From positions 727,934 to 765,980 of the forward strand of contig NZ_JH636441.1 in NCBI RefSeq assembly GCF_000255705.1: 38,047 nt of DNA, in the 5' to 3' direction. Below, piece after piece: positions 1 through 8,585 of the stretch. Under the pieces are notes generated by a model. That model saw only the letters and a list, made by a program, of their open reading frames with translations. It did no database searches and was not told the origin of the DNA. The position numbers were made by a program, and so were the translations under genes. Within the stretch, counting starts at the first letter, position 1. Every line of letters begins with the position of its first letter. This DNA is from Zavarzinella formosa DSM 19928. GTDB lineage: Bacteria; Planctomycetota; Planctomycetia; Gemmatales; Gemmataceae.

Positions 1-3000
1 TCGTCTGTCCCTTCGCGTCGTAGGACATCGTCACCGGTCCGCCCGCGTCCCACGCCCGCGTTTTGCGTCCCGCCGCGTCGTAACTGTGCGTCGTCCGCAA
101 CCCGCCCGCCAAGAGTTCGCGCGTCAGCCGCCCGGCCGGGTCGTAGACCATGGTCAGCCGGTTGCCCCGCGGATCCAGTTTCAACATCTGATGCCGGGCC
201 GAGTCGTACGCCATCGTGACCCGCCGGCCCAACTGCTCGATCGACCCCAAATCCTGCCCGAGCGAGTCGAACAGAAAGGTGGTCCGGTAACCGCGGGCGT
301 CGGTGAACCGGATTCTCCGACCGGCCGCGTCATACGCAAAGGTGGTGCGATAGCCGAGCGGATCCGTGTTCGCCCGCACCCGTCCGGCGGGGTCGTAGGC
401 CGAGGTGGTCCTCGCACCCGTCCCGTCAATGCTCGCGATCACTCGGTCGGCCGCGTCATACGCCGTCGTGGTCCGCGACCCGACCGGGTTCACCGTCGCC
501 AGCGTCCGGTCGGCCGCGTCGTAGACCGTGGTTGTCCGTTGGTTCAGCGGATTGGCCGCGGCGATGGTCCGGCCCGCCGGGTCGTAAACCGTGCTGGTCC
601 TCTGGTTCAGCGGATTGACCGAGGCCGCCGCCCGCCCGACGGTGTCGTAAATCGTGGTCGTGCGCTTGCCGAGAGCGTTGACCGAGGCGGCTTGTTGCCC
701 GGCGGCGTCGTACACCGTGCTGGTGCGGTTCCCCAAGGCGTCCACGGAGGCCAGCGACCGCCCGGCGGCGTCGTACACCGTGCTGGTGCGGTTGCTTAAC
801 GGATCAATGTTGACGACAGACCGGCCGGCCATGTCGTAAACGGTCGTCGTCCGCTCCCCGAGCGGATTGATGCTGACGATCGCCTGTCCGGCCGGGTCGT
901 AAACAGTCGTCGTTCGCCGGGCTGTTCCATATCCGCTTTCGGTGGCCTCGCCGATTGGTTCGACGAGCGTGATCACCCGCCCGGCCGGATCATAGACGTT
1001 CGTGGTTCGGTTGGCGAGGGCGTTGACGGTGGCCAGCGAACGGCCGGCCGCGTCATACACGGTCGTCGTCCGTTTCGCCAGCGGATCGACCGACGCCAGC
1101 GAACGGCCCGCCGCGTCATACACCGTGCTGGTGCGTTCCAGGAGCGGGTTGACGACGGCCTTCGACCGCCCCGCCGCGTCGTATACCGTTGTCGTGCGAT
1201 ATCCCAGCGGATTGATCGAGGCGATGCTCCTCCCGGCCTGGTCATAAGCCGTGCTGGTCCGATACAGGAGCGGATTGACGGCGGCGATCTTCCTCGCCGC
1301 CGGGTCGTACACCGTTGTCGTGCGGAATCCCAGCGCGTTGACAGTGGCAATGGTTTTGGCGTTCCGGTCATAAACCGTCGTCGTCCGCGCGCCGGCCGGG
1401 TTGACCGAGGCAACGGCCTGGTCGATCGCATCATAAACCGTGCTGGTGCGCCGTCCCGCCCCGTCCAGGGTTGCCACGACCCGGTTCGCGGCGTCGTACA
1501 CCGTGCTGGTGCGGACCCGCGTCGCGTCAATCTGGCCGACAGCCCGGTCGGCGGCGTCGTACATCGTGCTGGTCCGCGCGCCGACGGGGTTGATCGTCGC
1601 CCGGTTCCTGCCCGCCGCGTCATAGACGCTCGTCGTCCGTCGTCCCAGCGGATCAATGTTCGCCAGCGACCGCCCGACCGCGTCATACACCGTGCTCGTC
1701 CGGTTCCCCAGCGGATTTTCGGTCGCCAACGTGCGGCCGATCGCGTCGAAAATCACCGTCGTGATCTGGAGCAACGGATCAATCGTGGCGATTTTGCGGT
1801 CCAAAATGTCGTAGGAGTACGACGTTCGCCGCAGCGTGGCGTCCGCGCTGGCAAGCAACCGTCCGGGGATGTCATAAACGCTGGTGGAGCGGTTCCCCAG
1901 CGGATCGATGCTGCCTGTTGGCTGCCCGGCGGCGTCGTAGACCGTCGTGGAACGGTTTCCGAGCGGATCAATCGTCGCCAGTTTCTGTCCGGCGGCGTCA
2001 TAGACCGAACTGGTCCGGTTCCCCAGCGGATCCACGGTCGCCGCGACCTGCCCGGCCGCGTCGTTGACGGTCGTCACCCGTTGGAGCAACGCGTTGACCG
2101 TGGCAATGGTCCGGCCCGCCGCGTCGTAGATCGTGGTGGCGCGGTTCCCAAGCGCGTTCGCCGATGCGACCGACCGCCCGGCCCGGTCGTAAACAAACGT
2201 CGCCCGGACCCCGAGCGGATTGATCGTCGCCAACGCCTGCCGGGCGGCGTCGTAAACCGTCGTTGATCGTTTCCCGATGGGATTAATCGTCGCAATCGCC
2301 CCGTCGGCCTTGTCGTACACCGTGGTGTTGCGGTATCCGAGCGGGCTGACCGTGGCCGCCGCCCGTCCGGCGGCGTCATACACGGTCGAGTTCCTGTTCC
2401 CCAACCCGTCGATTTGGGCGATTGTCCTCCCGGCCCGGTCGTAGGCGGTGGTGTTCAGGATTCCCAGCGCGTTGGTCACCGCCAGCGTCCGGCCGGCCGG
2501 ATCGTAAGCCGTCGTCGTGCGGAAATTCGCCGGATTGACGCGGACCACAGGACGCCCGTCAGGGTCGTACGCCGTGGTGGTTCGCCAACCCGTCGGTCCG
2601 ACGGCGGCGACGGCCTGCCCGGCGGCGTTGTAAATCGTGGACGTGCGGCGGCCCAGCGGGCCAATTTGGTTGATCGCCCGGCCGACGTTGTCATAGGTCG
2701 TGGTGGTGCGGTTCCCCAAGGCGTTGACGGCGGCGGTCTGCCGGGCGGCCTTGTCGAACACGTTGGTCGTTCGACGGCCCAGCGGATTCACGATGGCGAT
2801 GGTTTGCGCCGCCCGGTTGTACACGGTGGTGACGCGGTTTCCAAGCGGGTCGATTTGAACCCGGGGCAGCCCGGACCGCGTATAGCAGGTAGTGGTCCTC
2901 GCCCCGAGCGGATCGGCGACCGCCGCCGCCCGTCCCGCGGCGTCGTACACGGTGGTCGTGCGGTAACCGAGTGGGTTGACCCGGGCCGTCGCCTGTCCGG

Positions 3001-6000
3001 CGGCGTCGTACACGGTGGTTGTGCGATTTCCCAACGGGTCGATGACCGCCACTTCCCGGGCCGCCGGGTCATAAACCGAGGTCGTGCGATTTTCCAAGGC
3101 GTTGATTTGCGCGGTCCTGCGCCCGGCCGCGTCGTACACGTTGGTGACTCGTTCTCCGAGCGGATTGACGGTGGCGAAGGGCCGGTTGGCCGGATCGTAC
3201 ACGGTGGTTGACCGCGTGTTGGTCGGATCGATGGCGGCCACCGCCCGTCCGGCCGGGTCGTACACGGTGGTGGTCCGGCGTCCCAGCGGCGTCACCGAAC
3301 TGACGACTCGTCCGGACGGATCGAAGGAGTTGGTCGTCCGCAACCCCAGCGAGTTAACCGTCGCCAGCGTCCGTCCGGCCGGGTCATACACGGTGGTGGT
3401 CCGGGCGCCGTTCTGGTCTTGCGAAACGATCGTGCGCCCGTCCGGATCATAAATCGTGGAGACACGGTTCCCCAAGGGATCGACGGTGGCCAGTTGCTGT
3501 CCGGCCGGGTCGTACACGGAGGTCGTCGCATAATTCAGCGGATTCACAACCCGCCGCGTCCGCCCCGCCGCGTCGAAGACCGTTGTCGTCCGGTTCCCGG
3601 AAGCGTCCAATGCCGCGATGGTTTGCCCCGCCGCGTCATAAATCGTCGTTGACCGGTTGCCAAGGGCGTCCAAGGCGGCCACCGCCCGTCCGGCCGGGTC
3701 ATACACCGTGGTGGTGCGATATCGCAGCGGATTGATGGTTGAAAGAGGCTCGCCCGCGAGGTCGTAGACCGTGCTTGTCCGGTTCCACAGCGGATCAACG
3801 CTCGCCACAGATCGTCCGTTGGCGTCGTAAATCGTGGTCGTACGGTTCCCCAACGGGTCCACGCTCGCGAGGTTCCGTCCGGCCGGGTCGTATACGGTGG
3901 TCGTCACCGCCCCGACGGGGGAAATTTGAGCCAGGGCGCGTCCGAGCTTGTCATAAACCGTCGTCGTGCGGTGATCAAGTTCGTCCCCCGCCGCGGCTGG
4001 TCGCCCGGCCAGGTCATAAATGGTGGTTTTCCGAAAACCCGTCGGTTCGATGGAGGCGTTCACCCGTCCGGCGGCGTTATAAAGCGTCGTGGTCCGAGAA
4101 CCGACGGGGTTGATCATCGCCAGGACGAACCCGGCCGCGTCGCGCAAGGTGGTAGTCCTCGCCCCCGCCGGGGTGATCGTCGCAATGACGCGTCCGGCGG
4201 CGTCGTAGGAGGAGGTGCTTCGGTAACCAAGCGGATTTTGGTTCGCCACCGTCCGCCCGGCAGCGTCGAAGATCGTTGTCGTTCTCGCCGCCAACGCGTC
4301 AACAGTGGCGACAATGCGGCCAAGGCCGTCGTAGACGGACGTGGAGCGATTCCCCAACGGATTGGTGACGGCAATCGCCCGGCCAAGGGCGTCAAACGTC
4401 GTGCTGGCGCGGTTCCCGATCGCGTCAACGGCGGCGACGGGTTGCGAGGCGGCGTTGTAGACGATGGTTGAGCGGAATCCGAGCGGATTGATCACCGCCA
4501 GCGGCCGGGCGCCCAAATCGTAGACGGTCGTGGCCCGATTCCCCAGGGGGCTGATCGCCGCGACGGGCCGGCGGTCCGCGTCGTACACAACCGACACCCG
4601 TTTGCCCAGAGGATTGACGGTCGCCACCACGCTCCCGACCCGGTCATAAACGGTCGTCGTTCGACGGCCGTAAGGATCCAGGTCGGCCAGTTTCCGGCCG
4701 AGCGGATCATAAGTTGTGGTGAGCCGATTGCCAGCTCCGTCGACGGAGGCCACCGTCCGCCCGCCCAGATCAAACACCGTGGAAGTGCGCACCCCCGCGC
4801 CGTCAACAATGCTGATCGCTTGTGCGACTGAATCATAAGTCGTTGTGGTCCGACGCCCCAACGGTCCCCATATGGCGATTGCCTGCCCGCCGAGGTCATA
4901 GGCCAGCGAGGTGCGAACTCCCGTCGGATCAATCACCGCCACTCGCTGCTCGGCGTCGTTGTACACGGTCGTCGTCCGGCCGCCGAGCGGATTGACGGTC
5001 GCGATTCCGTTCCCGGCCAGATCATAAACATTGGTGGTCCGAAATCCGAGCGGATTGACCTGGACCACCGGCCGGTCCACAAGATCATAAACGAGCGTTG
5101 AGCGATTGCCCGTCGCATCAACGGTCGCCACGACCCGATCAACCAAATCATAGATCGTGCTCGTGCGGTTCCCCAAGGGGTTGACGGTCGCGATCAGTCG
5201 TCCTGACAAGTCGTAGACGAGCGATTGCCGGAACCCCAGCGGAGAGACCGTCGCGGACGGCCGGTTTGTGTCGTCATATACGGTTGTGGACCGAATTCCG
5301 AGGGCGCTGATGCTGGCCGTGACATTGCCGTTGTCATCATAAACACTGGTGACCCGGTTACCCGCCTGGTCAACCTGGGCGATCTGTCGAAGCGCGTCGT
5401 CATAAATGAACGAGATGATTCCGCCGGTCGCGTCGGTGACACGAACACGCTCGCCTCCCAACGGGGCGTATGTGGTGGTGGTGCGCCGGCCAAAAGGATC
5501 AATGACGGCGACCCGCCTGCCGGAAATATCATAAACTTGGGTCGCCCGCGAGCCCGACGCGAGAATCGACACAATCTGATTGCCGGTGAGATCATAAAGA
5601 TACGACGTTCGATTTCCGAGCGGATTGACGACGCCGACGAGTTGGTTCTGCCCGTCGTAAATTTGCGTCGCCACGGCCCCGAGCGCGTTCTGCGTGGTCC
5701 GGATCAGTCCCGCCGGGGTGTACGTGAGGGAGGTGCGGTGGCCCAACGGGTTGATTCTGGCCACGACCAGCCCGGTCGCGTCGTATCGGTTCTCGTTGAC
5801 GCCTCCGTTCGGCGCGGTCGCCGTGGTGATTTGTCCGCGGCTATTATAGGCGTATGTGTCGGTCGCATACGGCCCCTGGACAGACGTGCGGTTGTCGCCA
5901 TCCCACACCAAGGTCGACACAGCCCCGGACGGCTCGGTGAGAGTCTTCAACCGGTTTCCGAGGACCGAGAGATCGTAGGTGAGCGTGATTCTCGCTCCGG

Positions 6001-7780
6001 CGGGATCGATCACATACTTAAGCGTGCGCGGCCGGCCGTTTTCGTCTTCGGGGGAAATCGTCGGCAAGTCGTAGCCGAAGGTGGTGATGCCGCCCGAGGG
6101 TTCGACGTGCCGGGTCAGCCAGCCATCCTCCCAGGTGTATGTTGACCGGAGGCCCGCCGGGTCAATGATGCCCGTGATGTTCCTCGCAAAATTGTAGAGG
6201 ATCGTGGTTTTGGCGCCCCGGGGATCCGTCATTCGGCTGGCCGACCAGTTCAGCCATTCAACGCGTGCCGTTCCCGACTCGGGAGAATCGATCGATTTTA
6301 TCCAATTCAACCCTGTTTGATAGGCAAAGGTCGTTCTCGCTCCGCGAGGATCCGTGTGGGTTTTGACAAAATGAGCGACATCATAACTCAGGGTTGTGAC
6401 AGCTCCGTTCGGTTCAATCCGACGGACAAGGTGCCCCGCCGGGTCGACGGTGAAGGTCGTCGTGCGACCCGCCGGGTCCAGGAAACTTTTGATTTTTCCG
6501 AAGCCGTCATAAGTGAATGACGCGCGGGACAGGGCCGGATCAAGGATGGTTTGAATGCGGTTTGAATTGTCATACGAAAATGTCCAGCGGCAATCGGCCC
6601 CCCGCTTGATAAAGTCCCTTTGGCCTGTGGTGTCGTAGTGGTGCTCGAACCCGTTGAATTCCGTCTCTGTCCAAGTGCCGTCCAGGTTTTGTTTCAATGC
6701 GCTCGTGGAGCCGTCCGGAGGTTGATAAGTATTCGTTGAATCTTTGTTGGTAAAAAGAAGCCGACCGCCGCCCCCGATGATTTGGACATTGTCGCCATCG
6801 ACCACGAGGCTTCGTTTGGCGTTCAAACTCCAGCCCCATCCGAATTCCGGGTCACTCGGCGGGGAGCCGTCGGTCAGAAACAAGGTGCTGTATGTCAATT
6901 CGGGGGACAGGCTGAACGGTCCCCAAGGCTGCGTCGGCCAGGCGAGATTCACGCTTCCGTTCGACGGATTGACCAACCCGGCCGCCCCGGGAATTTCAGG
7001 CACCATCGGGGTGTGCCGCGTCACCCATTTGGAGTATAACGCCCAGATTTTGCTCGCCGCATTCCGCGAATTGATCGGTGTGGTGTCGGTGGGGCAGCTT
7101 CTTGGCTGGCCCGGCGACACTGTCGGCGTCTTGTAACTCGCGCATTTGTCACACGCCCCCTCAATCAGGCAATGGCAACCCGTTGGTTTCACACAACATG
7201 ATTTGGGCCCTCCGGGATCGGCGGGCGGCAACGGGGGCGCCGGCGGTCCGTTTCGCAAACTCACGAGACATTTCGCGTATTGATCAAGCACCTGCGCGGC
7301 CAGTTCGGGAAAATCGGCCCGGACGGTTATTTGGGAAGGCCAGTTGTTGCACTGATCGACCACCGGGCCATAAACCGGATCCACGGGATCGTCTTCCCCG
7401 ATCCAATCAAGCGTGATCACGCCGTTCAATAACTTGCCGGCTTTGAGGGTGGACTTCCAGGCGACGCTCCGCATGCCGTTGAACCAATAAAATCGCAAAA
7501 CAAACTCGACATCCGAACCGGAGGGAGGAACGGAGCCCGCCACGCTCAGCTGAATGAAACAGGCTCCGCACGGCCAGCCGATATCCTTCAAAAAGGTTCC
7601 CCACATGCAGGGGTTGGGATAAAAGGTGTCCAAATAGGAAAGGGTAAATTCCGTGGCGGCAATTGTCTCGCACCCGCCCGGGTCGCATTTGTTTGAAGTC
7701 AGGCCGGGAAAAGTGACTTTCCACGACAAGGGCAGGCCGCCGGGATTTGTTGAACAACCGCATCCTGTCGCGACAGCCAT
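1..7780 (-). CDS. Giant Rhs/YD-repeat protein, C-terminus outside window
   Basis: One open frame runs from ATG 7780-7778 to the left edge, at least 2,593 codons with no stop. AGGA lies 8 bases upstream of the ATG, and an in-frame stop sits at 7819-7817. Order: residues 1-10 with a short Cys run; a predicted beta-sandwich domain at about 15-155, ending in an NWPSQITV strand; a Cys cluster at 195-213 (C-x-C-x5-C-x2-C); an Rhs-type N-terminal region at about 290-385 (GWGWSLN, then a Gly-rich turn and LLFTN); degenerate YD repeats at 385-640; then the regular 21-residue repeats. No signal peptide is evident. YD-repeat proteins form large beta-cage or fibre-like shells, often at the cell surface or enclosing a C-terminal toxin; whether a toxin follows here cannot be seen. 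It is the last gene of a same-strand run with two glycosyltransferase fusions and an AAA+ ATPase. Identity as a YD protein is secure; the function is not. Confidence 0.93.
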   Translation of the reverse strand, partial: MAVATGCGCSTNPGGLPLSWKVTFPGLTSNKCDPGGCETIAATEFTLSYLDTFYPNPCMWGTFLKDIGWPCGACFIQLSVAGSVPPSGSDVEFVLRFYWFNGMRSVAWKSTLKAGKLLNGVITLDWIGEDDPVDPVYGPVVDQCNNWPSQITVRADFPELAAQVLDQYAKCLVSLRNGPPAPPLPPADPGGPKSCCVKPTGCHCLIEGACDKCASYKTPTVSPGQPRSCPTDTTPINSRNAASKIWALYSKWVTRHTPMVPEIPGAAGLVNPSNGSVNLAWPTQPWGPFSLSPELTYSTLFLTDGSPPSDPEFGWGWSLNAKRSLVVDGDNVQIIGGGGRLLFTNKDSTNTYQPPDGSTSALKQNLDGTWTETEFNGFEHHYDTTGQRDFIKRGADCRWTFSYDNSNRIQTILDPALSRASFTYDGFGKIKSFLDPAGRTTTFTVDPAGHLVRRIEPNGAVTTLSYDVAHFVKTHTDPRGARTTFAYQTGLNWIKSIDSPESGTARVEWLNWSASRMTDPRGAKTTILYNFARNITGIIDPAGLRSTYTWEDGWLTRHVEPSGGITTFGYDLPTISPEDENGRPRTLKYVIDPAGARITLTYDLSVLGNRLKTLTEPSGAVSTLVWDGDNRTSVQGPYATDTYAYNSRGQITTATAPNGGVNENRYDATGLVVARINPLGHRTSLTYTPAGLIRTTQNALGAVATQIYDGQNQLVGVVNPLGNRTSYLYDLTGNQIVSILASGSRATQVYDISGRRVAVIDPFGRRTTTTYAPLGGERVRVTDATGGIISFIYDDALRQIAQVDQAGNRVTSVYDDNGNVTASISALGIRSTTVYDDTNRPSATVSPLGFRQSLVYDLSGRLIATVNPLGNRTSTIYDLVDRVVATVDATGNRSTLVYDLVDRPVVQVNPLGFRTTNVYDLAGNGIATVNPLGGRTTTVYNDAEQRVAVIDPTGVRTSLAYDLGGQAIAIWGPLGRRTTTTYDSVAQAISIVDGAGVRTSTVFDLGGRTVASVDGAGNRLTTTYDPLGRKLADLDPYGRRTTTVYDRVGSVVATVNPLGKRVSVVYDADRRPVAAISPLGNRATTVYDLGARPLAVINPLGFRSTIVYNAASQPVAAVDAIGNRASTTFDALGRAIAVTNPLGNRSTSVYDGLGRIVATVDALAARTTTIFDAAGRTVANQNPLGYRSTSSYDAAGRVIATITPAGARTTTLRDAAGFVLAMINPVGSRTTTLYNAAGRVNASIEPTGFRKTTIYDLAGRPAAAGDELDHRTTTVYDKLGRALAQISPVGAVTTTVYDPAGRNLASVDPLGNRTTTIYDANGRSVASVDPLWNRTSTVYDLAGEPLSTINPLRYRTTTVYDPAGRAVAALDALGNRSTTIYDAAGQTIAALDASGNRTTTVFDAAGRTRRVVNPLNYATTSVYDPAGQQLATVDPLGNRVSTIYDPDGRTIVSQDQNGARTTTVYDPAGRTLATVNSLGLRTTNSFDPSGRVVSSVTPLGRRTTTVYDPAGRAVAAIDPTNTRSTTVYDPANRPFATVNPLGERVTNVYDAAGRRTAQINALENRTTSVYDPAAREVAVIDPLGNRTTTVYDAAGQATARVNPLGYRTTTVYDAAGRAAAVADPLGARTTTCYTRSGLPRVQIDPLGNRVTTVYNRAAQTIAIVNPLGRRTTNVFDKAARQTAAVNALGNRTTTTYDNVGRAINQIGPLGRRTSTIYNAAGQAVAAVGPTGWRTTTAYDPDGRPVVRVNPANFRTTTAYDPAGRTLAVTNALGILNTTAYDRAGRTIAQIDGLGNRNSTVYDAAGRAAATVSPLGYRNTTVYDKADGAIATINPIGKRSTTVYDAARQALATINPLGVRATFVYDRAGRSVASANALGNRATTIYDAAGRTIATVNALLQRVTTVNDAAGQVAATVDPLGNRTSSVYDAAGQKLATIDPLGNRSTTVYDAAGQPTGSIDPLGNRSTSVYDIPGRLLASADATLRRTSYSYDILDRKIATIDPLLQITTVIFDAIGRTLATENPLGNRTSTVYDAVGRSLANIDPLGRRTTSVYDAAGRNRATINPVGARTSTMYDAADRAVGQIDATRVRTSTVYDAANRVVATLDGAGRRTSTVYDAIDQAVASVNPAGARTTTVYDRNAKTIATVNALGFRTTTVYDPAARKIAAVNPLLYRTSTAYDQAGRSIASINPLGYRTTTVYDAAGRSKAVVNPLLERTSTVYDAAGRSLASVDPLAKRTTTVYDAAGRSLATVNALANRTTNVYDPAGRVITLVEPIGEATESGYGTARRTTTVYDPAGQAIVSINPLGERTTTVYDMAGRSVVNIDPLSNRTSTVYDAAGRSLASVDALGNRTSTVYDAAGQQAASVNALGKRTTTIYDTVGRAAASVNPLNQRTSTVYDPAGRTIAAANPLNQRTTTVYDAADRTLATVNPVGSRTTTAYDAADRVIASIDGTGARTTSAYDPAGRVRANTDPLGYRTTFAYDAAGRRIRFTDARGYRTTFLFDSLGQDLGSIEQLGRRVTMAYDSARHQMLKLDPRGNRLTMVYDPAGRLTRELLAGGLRTTHSYDAAGRKTRAWDAGGPVTMSYDAKGQT
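320..5850 (-). repeat. Tandem 63-bp (21-residue) YD-repeat array, about 87 units
   Basis: The coding strand repeats every 63 bases with the consensus D/N-P-L-G-N-R-T-T-T-V-Y-D-A-A-G-R-x-x-A-x-V. Spacing between successive Y-D codons is exactly 63 bases wherever I checked, except for one unit near 915-985 that carries 30 extra bases. Units differ mainly at the x positions and in synonymous codons, so this is an old, diverged array rather than a fresh duplication. Flanking units below 320 and above 5,850 have irregular lengths. The copy number comes from dividing the span by 63, not from counting every unit. Confidence 0.92.
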
Positions 7781-8352
7781 GGGAAATCCTGCGATGGGTG
7801 TAAAATCGAAATTGTTTCAAGGAAGAACTGTCGAAGCGAACTGCGATCACACGCCTGCATGACCGCCTTCGAGCAAGACAAACCTTCCGCCGCGATGACA
7901 CTTTTGATTCGTCGGGCCGCGAGTGTGAAACCAGAACTCACAGAACTCGCAACGGCATCAGAAATGTGCCGGATAATTGATCTGAACGGTTTGTCCTCAA
8001 AATTAGTTTGTCTGTGAATGAGAAATGCGAACCGGCAATCAAGGAATGGCTTGCCAAAAGACAAAATGAACTGGGCATGGGACGCACCTGGAAATTGTCA
8101 AATCAAAACCAAGTGATTATTTCACCCCAGCTAATGTGTCATGTCAAGAAAAATCGCCAGGCAAATTTTCAATTGCCTCACATGATTCGAAGTCAATTTG
8201 ATTCAAACAAGACGGATGAAAGCCGGCATTGAGAAAGAAACTCGTTCATGACACTCGGCAATCACAAATGGGCGCATCCATCTTCACTGGTGCGGACACG
8301 GGGAATTGGGTGAAAGAGGTTGAGGAAGATCGTCGTGATCGGAGATCCAAGG
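7781..8352. other. Intergenic stretch upstream of the YD gene
   Basis: No convincing coding sequence on either strand. The short open frames here have no recognisable motif and no ribosome binding site. The last 30 bases before 7780 include the AGGA that serves the giant gene. I could not identify a clear -35/-10 pair for that gene. Confidence 0.5.
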
Positions 8353-8556
8353 ATGAGTCGCATGCCAGTGATGTTGGAACTGACCGAGACCGAGAAGATT
8401 CTGGTTCGCCGGACGCTGGCGTACCATGAGGAGTTGCAACGGGTGGCCCGGACCGCCCCGCTCGGGAAATTGTTGACGAACTGCGAGACAGCCATTCTCC
8501 AAGGGGGCCGGGAGCTTCAGCGGTCGCTGTTGGAACGGGTGGTTCAGGAGGGTTAG
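8353..8556 (+). pseudogene. Probable N-terminal scrap of a transposase
   Basis: About 67 residues beginning at the ATG after an AGG, with a helical stretch TETEKILVRRTLAYHEELQR followed by RTAPLGKLL and GRELQRSLLE, then a stop. The A/R-T-A-P-x-G-K/Q plus G-R-x-L-x-R-x-L-x pattern resembles, from memory, the N-termini of a transposase family common in Planctomycetota and cyanobacteria. That family's proteins are several hundred residues long and nothing similar follows here, so I read this as a truncated remnant. It could also be a genuine small protein. It lies convergent to the minus-strand glycosyltransferase gene, 29 bases from that gene's stop. Confidence 0.4.
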
Positions 8557-8585
8557 TGGAATGGTTGCTGATCAACTTTTTGCCA

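Noticed and set aside
1-5850. Regular 63-bp repeats resembling a CRISPR or satellite array
   Set aside because: The period is fully translated as YD units on the minus strand with no unique spacers, so it is a coding repeat.
86-6145. Many long plus-strand and other-frame open frames across the repeat region
   Set aside because: They are shadows of the 63-base period and GC-rich codons; they have Arg/Pro-rich translations with no motifs.
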